Assembly: GCF_000286955.2 (NCBI RefSeq)
Contig: NZ_AJYK02000034.1
Location: forward strand, 444-63,616
From: Vibrio rumoiensis 1S-45
GTDB taxonomy: Bacteria; Pseudomonadota; Gammaproteobacteria; Enterobacterales; Vibrionaceae
DNA length: 63,173 nucleotides
Reading direction: 5' to 3'
In this document: piece after piece, positions 20,844 to 28,760 of the stretch
Position numbering within the stretch: position 1 is the stretch's first letter
How the letters are laid out: every line of letters begins with the position of its first letter
The notes under the pieces: model-generated
What the model was told of the DNA's origin: nothing
Databases searched by the model: none
What the model saw: only the letters and a program-made list of their open reading frames with translations
Program-made: the position numbers and the translations under genes

Positions 20844-21164
20844 ATGACTGATTTAATTTCTTATGATGATGTAATCGAAGTGGGCTATGACATTTTTTTG
20901 GAAATGGCCCCCGATAATCTAGAAGCAGTGGATGTGATCCTATTTACTGCACAATTCGAAGATCGTGGTGCAGCCGAAGTGGTTGAAACTGGCGACGATT
21001 GGGTTGAGCATGTGGGTTTTGACGTTGATAAAGAAACTTACGCTGAAGTGGTTATTGGCTTAGTCAATGACACCGATGATGCGTTAGATGATGTCTTTGC
21101 TCGCTTATTAATTAGCCGAGATCCTGACAATAAATTTTGTCATATTCTTTGGAAGCGTGATTAA
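20844..21164 (+). CDS. yciU: Putative double-stranded DNA mimic protein (YciU/HI1450 family)
   Basis: 106 aa and strongly acidic: Asp and Glu make up roughly a quarter of residues, including AEVVETGDDW and DDALDDVFARLL. The match to E. coli YciU is good (AYDIFLEL, FEDRGAAE, DVFARLLISRDPDNKFCHILWK). H. influenzae HI1450 has a fold whose acidic surface resembles DNA; the partner is thought to be HU-like, but the function is unproven. It is the last gene before a perfect terminator. Confidence 0.92.
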   Translation: MTDLISYDDVIEVGYDIFLEMAPDNLEAVDVILFTAQFEDRGAAEVVETGDDWVEHVGFDVDKETYAEVVIGLVNDTDDALDDVFARLLISRDPDNKFCHILWKRD

Positions 21165-21192
21165 TCGTTCTAACTATACACAAGTAGCTTAC

Positions 21193-21225
21193 AAAAACGC
21201 CTCATTATAAAATGAGGCGTTTTTT
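21193..21225 (+). terminator. Bidirectional terminator between yciU and rluB
   Basis: AACGCCTCATT/AATGAGGCGTT stem with A and T runs on both sides; serves yciU (plus) and rluB (minus). Confidence 0.9.
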
Positions 21226-21257
21226 ATATCTGTAGTTCAATTCAGATAAAAGTAATA

Positions 21258-22268
21258 TTACTGACGAGTTCTTGTCTTACCCGCTGTAGACGATGGCTTA
21301 CGACGATTTGTCGGCTTACCTTGACGTCCACCAACCGCTTCACCATTATTGGTTTTATTGGTTGTTGTTCCTTTTGTTGCAACATTACCGCGTGTAGCAC
21401 TGCGACCACGACCTTTCGCCGTTGTGGTGCGTTCTTCATGGCGCTTAACAGCACGACGAATTTTCTGTCCACGCGAACGATCACGTTTACGAGAATGCAT
21501 ATCAGGATCAATCAAGGTTTCGCTTTCAGGTTTTAATTCAACCATTTCACGCAAGTAGTTGACTTCTTTCAACTCAAGTTCCACCCAACCACCACGTGGT
21601 AGGCCTTTCTCAAGGAAAATATCACCGTAGCGCACACGTTTCAGACGGCTTACCGTCACACCTTGTGATTCCCACAAACGACGCACTTCACGGTTACGGC
21701 CTTCTGTGATCATGACATAAAACGTGTGGTTCATGCCTTCACCACCAGCATAAACAACATCTTCAAAGCGCGCCATGCCATCTTCTAGCTCAACGCCTTT
21801 AGTAACATTACGAACCATGTCTTCGTTTATCTCACCAAAAACACGCACTAAATATTCACGTTCAACTTGACGGCTTGGGTGCATTAAACGGTTGGCTAAC
21901 TCACCATCAGTGGTGAAGAGTAATAAACCACCGGTGTTGGCATCGAGACGACCAACGGAAACCCAGCGAGAACCTTTAATTTTTGGCAAACGGTCAAAAA
22001 CAGTACGACGACCTTCAGGATCATGACGAGTACATAACTCCCCTTCAGGTTTATTGTATGCCAGTACGCGACAGATCACTTCATCAGAGTCTTTTACTGA
22101 AACTTTGTGTCCATCAATACGAACTATCGCATTCTCATCTTCTAATCGATCACCTAATTTGGCGACTTGACCGTTTATGCTCACACGACCTGCTTGGATC
22201 ATCGTTTCTAATTCACGACGAGAACCATTACCCGCACGAGCTAAAATTTTCTGTAACTTTTCGTTCAT
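21258..22268 (-). CDS. rluB: 23S rRNA pseudouridine(2605) synthase
   Basis: 336 aa. N-terminal S4 RNA-binding domain (1-60, [17 protein letters not shown]) and RsuA/RluB catalytic domain with Asp109 in [10 protein letters not shown]. The [17 protein letters not shown] and [12 protein letters not shown] motifs assign it to RluB rather than RluE or RluF. The C-terminal tail (about 250-336) is low-complexity, rich in Arg, Lys, Gly and Thr, and about 45 residues longer than in E. coli, probably an RNA-binding extension. Convergent to yciU across a shared terminator. Confidence 0.95.
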   Translation of the reverse strand: MNEKLQKILARAGNGSRRELETMIQAGRVSINGQVAKLGDRLEDENAIVRIDGHKVSVKDSDEVICRVLAYNKPEGELCTRHDPEGRRTVFDRLPKIKGSRWVSVGRLDANTGGLLLFTTDGELANRLMHPSRQVEREYLVRVFGEINEDMVRNVTKGVELEDGMARFEDVVYAGGEGMNHTFYVMITEGRNREVRRLWESQGVTVSRLKRVRYGDIFLEKGLPRGGWVELELKEVNYLREMVELKPESETLIDPDMHSRKRDRSRGQKIRRAVKRHEERTTTAKGRGRSATRGNVATKGTTTNKTNNGEAVGGRQGKPTNRRKPSSTAGKTRTRQ

Positions 22269-22289
22269 TTTTTTACCTATTATTCGTCG

Positions 22290-22406
22290 ACTTCACAGCC
22301 GTCTTCACTGCTCAATAGTCATTAACTACATAACTCTATATTAAACAATAATTTAAATTTAATTTCTTTCTTAAAACTGTATGAAGTTTCAGAGAGGCTG
22401 TGAAGT
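22290..22406. repeat. 11-bp inverted repeat upstream of rluB
   Basis: ACTTCACAGCC (22290-22300) and its exact complement GGCTGTGAAGT (22396-22406), separated by 95 bases, lie in the gap upstream of rluB. With mismatches the match extends to about 15 bases. It could form a long-range stem in the rluB leader, or be the remnant ends of a small element; no target-site duplication is evident. Confidence 0.5.
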
Positions 22407-22629
22407 ATACATGAGTTCTTATATGAACAGAATGGAATTAAATGCCTCACTGAAATCATGATCTCGCAGCAGGCACCAAACCACGTGTCCACCCTTTCTT
22501 TTTTGGTGTTTATTAACACTAATCACAACATCAATAACCACTTACAAAACAAATTGTTAACATGAATTTTACTGATAAAAATCTCTATTTTTCATTACAA
22601 AAATATATCATCAACAATCCATCCTATTT

Positions 22630-22748
22630 ATATTGTAATCAACAATATTTAGGTCAATGATGAGTTCACTCATTTCATTCTATTTAGAGTTCAGTTGTTA
22701 CCTGTATCCAAAATATAAAGTTAGCCGAGCAACTGAAATTTGGATACA
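22630..22748 (+). promoter_or_regulatory. Dyad-rich leader with interleaved inverted repeats before the zinc-ribbon gene
   Basis: Four dyads occur in 120 bases: ATATTGT-5-ACAATAT (22630-22648), ATGAGT-2-ACTCAT (22660-22673), stem A TTCAGTTG (22690-22697) with CAACTGAA (22730-22737), and stem B TGTATCCAAA (22703-22712) with TTTGGATACA (22739-22748). A and B are interleaved (A, B, A', B'), which is pseudoknot topology or two alternative hairpins. Stem B ends 5 bases before the GGAG ribosome-binding site of the gene starting at 22767. The remaining part of the gap, 22407-22629, shows nothing I can name. Confidence 0.55.
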
Positions 22749-22766
22749 AGGTATTGGAGAAAAATT

Positions 22767-23192
22767 ATGAATCAAAACTGCCCTGCTTGTAAAAGTAGCT
22801 TAGCGCCACATTCCCATCGTTGTGTAAAATGTGGTTATTTTTTAAACCCTGAAGATGATGAGAAAGATCGAGCAAAACGTCTTGCTCAACAAAAAGCCAT
22901 GTTTGATCAAATGGAAGAAGAAGATTACACATCATTTCGATGGTGGAATGTGTGGGCAGGGCTTAACGTAGTAGCCTCTACATTAACTTTTTTTATTGCC
23001 TTAAGTTATGATTTGACTTGGCTAGCAGCGATGATGGGTATTGTTTTTGTATTTGCAGTTTATTGTTTAAGGTTAAATAAATATGCCTTCGTCATCCTCA
23101 CAGTAATGACGTTTGATCCCATCTTAATGTTAATCAATCACCGTTATTTGAAATCCCGTTGGAACCATAAAAGACTTACGACTAACCTCTAG
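22767..23192 (+). CDS. Zinc-ribbon membrane protein of unknown function
   Basis: 141 aa from the ATG at 22767 (GGAG eight bases upstream); an upstream in-frame TTG lacks support. A zinc ribbon with Cys5, Cys8, Cys19 and Cys22 (CPAC...CVKCG) is followed by a charged linker with many Asp, Glu, Lys (27-52) and two to three membrane segments (about 60-120), then a basic tail. Such proteins sit in the inner membrane with the ribbon in the cytoplasm. I do not recognise a named family. It is monocistronic, with an elaborate leader, between rluB and yciO. Confidence 0.8.
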   Translation: MNQNCPACKSSLAPHSHRCVKCGYFLNPEDDEKDRAKRLAQQKAMFDQMEEEDYTSFRWWNVWAGLNVVASTLTFFIALSYDLTWLAAMMGIVFVFAVYCLRLNKYAFVILTVMTFDPILMLINHRYLKSRWNHKRLTTNL

Positions 23193-23214
23193 CGCAGTTA
23201 AGCTTTTCAGGAAA

Positions 23215-23239
23215 CAAAAAGCCCCAAAAAATGGGGCTT
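23215..23239 (-). terminator. Terminator after yciO
   Basis: AAGCCCC-7-GGGGCTT stem; the T run is on the minus strand, so it mainly serves the rnm-yciO transcript. Confidence 0.75.
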
Positions 23240-23278
23240 AAAATCAAACAGGCTCGTTCAACAAATTTCTGAATCGGC

Positions 23279-23899
23279 TTATTGAAACGGTGTTGGATCA
23301 CCAGCACCTTGACGAGCAATGATCATCTCATCATCACTAAAATCAATCACTGTCGTGGGTTGCTCACCCAAATACCCACCATTCATGATCAAATCGACTG
23401 AATGCTCAAGCTTATCGCGAATATCTTCTGGATCAGCTTCAGCATGATCATTACCAGGCAAAATCAAAGTGGTCGACATTAAGGGCTCACCAAGTGCTTC
23501 CAATAAATCCAATGCAATTTTATTATCTGGAATTCGAATACCTATCGTTTTACGTTTTGCGTTCATTAAACGGCGTGGTACTTCTTTTGTCCCTTTAAAG
23601 ATAAAAGTATAAGCACCAGGTGTGTTATTTTTTAATAAACGAAAGGCGGTATTATCGATACGTGCATAAAGAGATAGTTCCGATAAGTCACGGCACAATA
23701 ATGTGAAATTATGTTTATCATCCAGTTTACGTATGCGACATATTCGCTCTAACGCATTTTTGTTTTCAAGTTGACAGCCAAGGGCATAACCAGAATCGGT
23801 TGGGTAAACAATCACACCACCATTACGGATAATAGCAACGGCTTGATTAATTAATCGAGCTTGAGGGTTGTCAGGGTGTAAGTAAAAAAATTGGCTCAT
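23279..23899 (-). CDS. yciO: Threonylcarbamoyl-AMP synthase-like protein YciO
   Basis: 206 aa YrdC/Sua5-fold protein. The nucleotide-binding core GGVIVYPTDSGYALGC (about 27-42) and the KRKTIGIRIPDN motif are present. The KxR signature typical of true TsaC (KRxxxxP region) is altered, as in other YciO proteins, and the role in tRNA t6A synthesis is weak or unproven for YciO. It follows rnm by 67 bases; the rnm-yciO pair divergent from trp is the common gammaproteobacterial order. Confidence 0.93.
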   Translation of the reverse strand: MSQFFYLHPDNPQARLINQAVAIIRNGGVIVYPTDSGYALGCQLENKNALERICRIRKLDDKHNFTLLCRDLSELSLYARIDNTAFRLLKNNTPGAYTFIFKGTKEVPRRLMNAKRKTIGIRIPDNKIALDLLEALGEPLMSTTLILPGNDHAEADPEDIRDKLEHSVDLIMNGGYLGEQPTTVIDFSDDEMIIARQGAGDPTPFQ

Positions 23900-23966
23900 T
23901 GATACTCCTCATTGAGATAAGACCAAAATAGCTGAGTCAATCTGAGCCATTTTGATGTTGATTGGC

Positions 23967-24851
23967 TTACTGCGTATCAGTATTTGAGGTGCTGACACTA
24001 TTAATTTGCAGATGCGCGATCTGCTGCCAATCCTTCCACACTGGTTCAACCCCAGCAGGTAACCATAAATTTCGGCCTAACTCCATCCAAGGGGATGGGT
24101 AATGAAAGTCCGAACCTTGAGACGCTAATAATTTGTATTCTATCGCATAGTCCGCCAAGTTGCGTCTTTCATGCGGTGCTTGCTGCGGCTGAGCAACTTC
24201 CATTGCATCCCCACCCGCTTCAACGAATGCGGCAATTAAACGCTTCAACCACTTAGCTGTCAATTGATAACGACCCGGATGAGCTAAAACCGCCATTCCA
24301 CCTGCGGCATGAATCGCTTCTACCGCTTCTTTCATATCACACCACGCAGGCGGCACATACCCCGGATTATTGCGGGTAAGATACTTTTTAAACACCAACT
24401 GCATTGTTTTGGCATAACCATTGTCTACAAGCCATTTAGCAAAGTGTGCACGAGTAATCGAAGCATCCCCTGCGATTTCTTTCACTTCTTCTAAAACACC
24501 TGGCCTAGTGTGTTTAGCCAAGCGTTCAGCCATCAACTCAGAACGCACAATACGACGTTGTTTCTGATCATCAATCAAACTCACTAACTGTGGGTGTTCA
24601 ATATCAATATTCAATCCAACAATATGAATATCTTTATTTTGCCAAACGGTGGAGAGTTCAATGCCCGAAATCAAATGCAAGGGTAATTCATGCTCTGTAA
24701 TCAACCGTTGAGCTTCAGGTATGGCATCCACACAATCATGGTCAGTAATAGCAAGCACATCGAGATTAAACTCAACCGCGCGCTCAAGCAGTTGTTGGGC
24801 AGTAAAGCGACCATCAGAACAAGTTGTATGGCTATGTAAATCAATTCTCAT
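23967..24851 (-). CDS. rnm: PHP-domain 5'-3' exoribonuclease RNase AM (TrpH/YciV)
   Basis: 294 aa polymerase-and-histidinol-phosphatase domain protein. Metal ligands are visible as HSHTTCSDG at residues 6-14, ITDHD (about 36-40), and the C-terminal GSDFH. In E. coli this protein (YciV, formerly TrpH) removes 5' nucleotides in maturation of rRNAs and short RNAs, and acts on 3',5'-bisphosphonucleotides. It is transcribed away from the trp operon, so its promoter lies back-to-back with the TrpR operator. Confidence 0.93.
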   Translation of the reverse strand: MRIDLHSHTTCSDGRFTAQQLLERAVEFNLDVLAITDHDCVDAIPEAQRLITEHELPLHLISGIELSTVWQNKDIHIVGLNIDIEHPQLVSLIDDQKQRRIVRSELMAERLAKHTRPGVLEEVKEIAGDASITRAHFAKWLVDNGYAKTMQLVFKKYLTRNNPGYVPPAWCDMKEAVEAIHAAGGMAVLAHPGRYQLTAKWLKRLIAAFVEAGGDAMEVAQPQQAPHERRNLADYAIEYKLLASQGSDFHYPSPWMELGRNLWLPAGVEPVWKDWQQIAHLQINSVSTSNTDTQ

Positions 24852-24894
24852 GGATTTTGACTACCTGCTTAATAAAAGAAAGTGAAATAAAAAC

Positions 24895-24928
24895 TTGACT
24901 TTGAACTCGCGTACTAGTTAACTAGTCC
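24895..24928 (+). promoter_or_regulatory. trp promoter with TrpR operator
   Basis: -35 TTGACT (24895-24900), exactly 17 bases, -10 TTAACT (24918-24923). The -10 is embedded in the palindrome GTACTAGTTAACTAGTCC (24911-24928), whose core CTAGTTAACTAG is identical to the E. coli trp operator, with the same placement relative to -35 and -10. TrpR with bound tryptophan would therefore block RNA polymerase. The start point is near 24930. Confidence 0.93.
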
Positions 24929-24959
24929 AACAGTTAGCCACCTTACGTTAGAGGCCGTT

Positions 24960-25151
24960 ATGTTACAGTCAAACACTATGTTACAAGATAATAACATTCA
25001 TACGAATGGCAATGTACCGCTTTCTGCACTTTCTACTTTAGTGCCGGCTTTCTCTGTACAAGCATCTGGCTTCAAATCTTTTCATAGTGAAATCGGCAAT
25101 AACATCAGCCGCTGGCGTGCTTGGCCACTTTTCATAGGGCAAGTAGGTTAA
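24960..25151 (+). CDS. trpL: trp leader peptide
   Basis: 63 codons from the ATG at 24960 (weak AGG ribosome-binding site 5 bases upstream). The Trp codons that act as the sensor are codons 52 and 55 (SRWRAWPL), just before the attenuator structures, followed by a TAA. Most of the peptide (1-50) has no obvious role; the E. coli peptide has only 14 residues. An in-frame ATG at codon 7 is possible but has no ribosome-binding site. Confidence 0.8.
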   Translation: MLQSNTMLQDNNIHTNGNVPLSALSTLVPAFSVQASGFKSFHSEIGNNISRWRAWPLFIGQVG

Positions 25152-25209
25152 TGGAAGAATTCTCTAAGTGAGACCCAGACACTACTAGCCCGCTTAATGC
25201 GGGTTTTTT
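25120..25209 (+). promoter_or_regulatory. trp attenuator (pause, antiterminator and terminator hairpins)
   Basis: Segments can be drawn. Segment 1 CTTGGCC (25120-25126, overlapping Trp codon 55) pairs with segment 2 GGGCAAG (25137-25143). Segment 2 GGGCAAGTAG (25137-25146) pairs with segment 3 CTACTAGCCC (25082+100 onward, 25182-25191) with one A-A mismatch: the antiterminator. Segment 3 CCCGC (25189-25193) pairs with segment 4 GCGGG (25199-25203), followed by T6: the terminator. A ribosome stalled at the Trp codons frees segment 2 and so permits transcription. Confidence 0.9.
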
Positions 25210-25425
25210 ATTGCCCAAACATTTATTCTTGAGCACATTGTGACCAACAAACGAACAAGTGATTGAGAAATCAACAAACAGGTAGCTTTCACCTCAACGG
25301 ATGTCAATTAATCACAAAAAAGACATTGGGCATCCATAAAGTTTATGCGACTATCAATAACAATAAAGATATCGATAAGCTTGTGAAAGCAAACGGATTT
25401 TGAAAAAATTAGCAAAGGAAGTCTT
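25210..25425 (+). other. Unexplained 216-base stretch between attenuator and trpE
   Basis: Transcribed but untranslated sequence of unusual length; in E. coli trpE begins shortly after the attenuator. I see a 7-bp pair TGCCCAA/TTGGGCA (25212-25218 and 25327-25333) and no open frame of note. AAGGA at about 25415 is the trpE ribosome-binding site. Confidence 0.5.
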
Positions 25426-27075
25426 ATGAATAAGGCAGCAAAGATTCATCAAGATAATATTAGCCATAAGCACCCGATTGAAGTATTCCAAGTAGAAACC
25501 GCCTACTTAGAAGATCCGACGCAAGTATTCAACGCATTATGCGTAAATGACAACGCTCTTGAGACACAAAATAGCCTGTTGTTAGAAAGTGCGGAAATCA
25601 GCTCAAAAGAGAACCTAAAGAGTTTATTGTTAATTGACGCCGCTGTTCGTATTGAATGCCGTGGTCACCAAGTCGTAATGACAGCCAAAACACTCAATGG
25701 TCAAAATTTATTACAAGCCGTAAAAGCGAACTTAACCAGTGGTGTTTTGATTGAGGAAACGAGTTGCTCATTAACCCTTCATTTTGAGTCACTCAATGAC
25801 GTGTTAGACGAAGATTCTCGCTTACGCCAATCTTCAAGTTTTGATGCTCTGCGCGTAGTTCAGCATAGTTTCGATTTGGAACAGTTGTCTTGTTCAAGTG
25901 ATATCAATGAAAAGTTTGCTATTTTCATCGGCGGTTTATTTGCCTACGACTTAGTGGCTAACTTCGAAAACCTTGGTGATGCCGATACGATAGATAACTG
26001 CCCTGATTATGTTTTCTATGTTGCTGAAACCTTAATGGTATTTGACCATCAAGCAAAACAATGTCACGTACAAGCCAGCGCATTTAACAGCACTAACTCG
26101 ATCAACGCAAAATTACAGCAACGTTTAGCCTCTATCGCAGAACACTGTACCGATGTCGCACCATTGCCAAAAGCCACCCAAGTGGAAGACATGGCCGTAC
26201 AAACTAACATCAACGATCAAGATTTCTGCCAAATCGTTCGTGACTTAAAAGAGTTTGTGGTGAAAGGTGACATCTTCCAAGTGGTGCCTTCTCGTCGCTT
26301 TACCTTGCCTTGCCCTTCGCCTTTGTCGGCTTATAAAGCATTAAAACAAAGCAACCCAAGCCCATACATGTTTTACATGAAAGATGAATTATTTACTTTG
26401 TTCGGTGCTTCCCCTGAAAGTGCACTGAAATACGATGCTGATAGCGAACAAATTGAAATCTACCCAATTGCTGGCACTCGTCGTCGTGGCAAAAATACAG
26501 ATGGCAGCATCAACTTCGATTTAGATAGCCGCATTGAGTTGGAATTACGTAACGATAAAAAAGAAAATGCCGAGCACATGATGTTGGTCGATTTAGCCCG
26601 TAATGATGTCGCTCGTATTGCCACCGCCGGATCTCGCCACGTGGCTGATTTATTGAAAGTGGATCGCTACAGTCATGTCATGCACTTAGTGTCTCGTGTT
26701 GTCGGTGAGTTACGTCATGACCTTGATGCCCTACACGCCTATCAAGCATGTATGAATATGGGCACATTAACTGGCGCACCAAAAATTCGCGCGATGCAAC
26801 TTATCCGAGAAGTAGAACAACAACGTCGTGGCACTTACGGCGGAGCTGTCGGTTACTTAACTGGTGAAGGTGATTTAGATACTTGTATCGTGATTCGCTC
26901 CGCTTACGTCGAAAATGGCATTGCTCATGTTCAAGCCGGTGCCGGTGTGGTATTTGATTCTGACCCTCAATCGGAAGCCGATGAAACTCGCGGAAAAGCA
27001 CAAGCGTGTATCAGTGCGATTCAATTAGCGCATCAAACAACCGATGCTAATCCAACTCACACTCAACAAGGATAA
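25426..27075 (+). CDS. trpE: Anthranilate synthase component I
   Basis: 549 aa. With TrpG it makes anthranilate from chorismate and glutamine, the first step of tryptophan synthesis. The feedback-inhibition motif LLES is at residues 52-55 with Ser60 nearby, so tryptophan inhibition should be retained. The chorismate-binding C-terminal half (about 215-530) has PIAGTRRRG, the MLVDLARND motif and GGAVGYL. First gene of trpE-G-D-CF-B-A; trpG starts 10 bases after its stop. Confidence 0.98.
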   Translation: MNKAAKIHQDNISHKHPIEVFQVETAYLEDPTQVFNALCVNDNALETQNSLLLESAEISSKENLKSLLLIDAAVRIECRGHQVVMTAKTLNGQNLLQAVKANLTSGVLIEETSCSLTLHFESLNDVLDEDSRLRQSSSFDALRVVQHSFDLEQLSCSSDINEKFAIFIGGLFAYDLVANFENLGDADTIDNCPDYVFYVAETLMVFDHQAKQCHVQASAFNSTNSINAKLQQRLASIAEHCTDVAPLPKATQVEDMAVQTNINDQDFCQIVRDLKEFVVKGDIFQVVPSRRFTLPCPSPLSAYKALKQSNPSPYMFYMKDELFTLFGASPESALKYDADSEQIEIYPIAGTRRRGKNTDGSINFDLDSRIELELRNDKKENAEHMMLVDLARNDVARIATAGSRHVADLLKVDRYSHVMHLVSRVVGELRHDLDALHAYQACMNMGTLTGAPKIRAMQLIREVEQQRRGTYGGAVGYLTGEGDLDTCIVIRSAYVENGIAHVQAGAGVVFDSDPQSEADETRGKAQACISAIQLAHQTTDANPTHTQQG

Positions 27076-27085
27076 GGTGAACATC

Positions 27086-27667
27086 ATGGCCAATATTGTA
27101 TTTGTCGATAACTTTGACTCTTTCACCTACAACCTTGTTGATCAGTTCCGCACCCTTGGTCACGATGTCACGATTTATCGTAACCACATCGCAGCAGAAA
27201 CCATTGAACAAGCAATCAATCAACTTGAAAACCCGATTGTTGTATTGTCACCAGGGCCGGGCGAACCATCTAAAGCGGGGTGCATGCCAGAGCTTATCCA
27301 GCGCTTAAAAGGTAAAGTGCCAATGATCGGCATTTGTCTCGGTCATCAAGCCATCGTGGAAGCCTACGGTGGCAAAGTGTCTGGCGCAGGGGAAATCATT
27401 CATGGCAAGGTATCTATGATGGTGCACGACAACCACCCTACTTACCAAAGCTTACCTTCACCGTTTGCCATCGCCCGTTATCATTCATTAGTGGCAACCG
27501 AAGTCAGTGATGCATTGACCATTACCGCGGAAGTCGATGGCCTCGTCATGTCGGTGGTCGAAGAACATCACAAAGTCTGTGGATTCCAATTTCATCCTGA
27601 ATCCATTATGACCACATACGGCGCAACCTTGCTTGAAAACACCATTAATTGGGCATTAGAAAAATAA
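27086..27667 (+). CDS. trpG: Anthranilate synthase component II (glutamine amidotransferase)
   Basis: 193 aa from the ATG at 27086, which has AAGGTGA upstream; the longer in-frame reading would overlap trpE. Class I glutaminase triad: Cys84 (GICLGHQ), His170 and Glu172 (FQFHPES). It supplies ammonia to TrpE. It is a free-standing protein, whereas in E. coli it is fused to TrpD, which fits the Vibrio arrangement. Confidence 0.97.
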   Translation: MANIVFVDNFDSFTYNLVDQFRTLGHDVTIYRNHIAAETIEQAINQLENPIVVLSPGPGEPSKAGCMPELIQRLKGKVPMIGICLGHQAIVEAYGGKVSGAGEIIHGKVSMMVHDNHPTYQSLPSPFAIARYHSLVATEVSDALTITAEVDGLVMSVVEEHHKVCGFQFHPESIMTTYGATLLENTINWALEK

Positions 27668-27705
27668 AAGCAACAAGCCGACGAAGAATTTATAAGGACA
27701 TGAAT

Positions 27706-28704
27706 ATGCAAGATATTATTAATAAGCTGTACGATCAGCAAGATTTAACCAAGCCAGAAAGCCAACAATTATTTGATACCATTATCAAAGGTGATATGGA
27801 TCCTATTTTACTTGGTGCAGCCTTAACGGCATTAAAAATCAAAGGCGAAACACCCGATGAGATAGCCGGTGCTGCCGAAGCGCTCCTTGCGAATGCTTCC
27901 CCTTTTCCAAGCATTGACTACGACTTTGCCGATATCGTCGGCACAGGTGGTGATGGCTCTAATACCATTAATATCTCAACCACAGCCGCGTTTGTGGCCG
28001 CAGCTTGCGGTGTGAAAATAGCCAAACATGGCAATCGTGGTGTATCGAGCAAATCTGGCTCATCCGATTTACTCGACTCTTTTGGTATTAATCTTGCCAT
28101 GAGCCCAGAAGATACCAAGAAAGCCGTTGATGAAATTGGAGTCGCCTTCTTATTTGCACCGCAGTACCATGGCGGCGTACGCCATGCAATGCCCGTTCGC
28201 CAAGCGATGAAAACACGCACGATCTTCAACCTACTGGGTCCATTAATTAACCCAGCACGTCCAACTATTGAATTAATGGGTGTGTATGATGAGTCGCTGG
28301 TACGTCCTATTGCTGAAACCATGGCAAAAATGGGTTTAAAACGCGCAGCTGTCGTTCACGGAAGTGGATTAGATGAAGTCGCGATCCATGGCCCAACGCT
28401 GGTGAACGAGATCGTGAATGGTGAAATTAAAGAATACACCTTAACCCCAGAAGATTTCGGGGTAAAAACCCACCCACTGGAAGCAATTAAAGGTGGCGAA
28501 CCAGAAGAAAATCGTGCCATTATCACTAAAATACTCAATGGTGAAGGCACAGAAGCGCAGGTTTCAGCTGTGGCAGTCAATGTGGCATTACTTTTGCGCT
28601 TATTTGGCCAAGAAGATCTTAAAGCCAACACTCTACAAGCCATTGAAGTTATGAACTCAGGTAAAGCGTACCAATTGGTAACTCAATTAGCATCTCGCGG
28701 CTAA
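27706..28704 (+). CDS. trpD: Anthranilate phosphoribosyltransferase
   Basis: 332 aa from the ATG at 27706, seven bases after AAGGA; an ATG two codons earlier is too close to it. Joins anthranilate to PRPP. The PRPP-binding loop GTGGDGSNTINIST (about residue 79 on), KHGNRGVSSKSGS and the NLLGPLINPA motif are all present. Third gene of the operon, 38 bases after trpG. Confidence 0.97.
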   Translation: MQDIINKLYDQQDLTKPESQQLFDTIIKGDMDPILLGAALTALKIKGETPDEIAGAAEALLANASPFPSIDYDFADIVGTGGDGSNTINISTTAAFVAAACGVKIAKHGNRGVSSKSGSSDLLDSFGINLAMSPEDTKKAVDEIGVAFLFAPQYHGGVRHAMPVRQAMKTRTIFNLLGPLINPARPTIELMGVYDESLVRPIAETMAKMGLKRAAVVHGSGLDEVAIHGPTLVNEIVNGEIKEYTLTPEDFGVKTHPLEAIKGGEPEENRAIITKILNGEGTEAQVSAVAVNVALLLRLFGQEDLKANTLQAIEVMNSGKAYQLVTQLASRG

Positions 28705-28760
28705 ACCTTTGGCTTTAAAATTTTAACGGCCAAGCATACAAAGAATTTTAGGAGAGAAAC

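Noticed and set aside
22322..22519. 65-codon open frame on the minus strand upstream of rluB
   Set aside because: No ribosome-binding site, no recognisable protein features, and it overlaps the inverted repeat; treated as chance.
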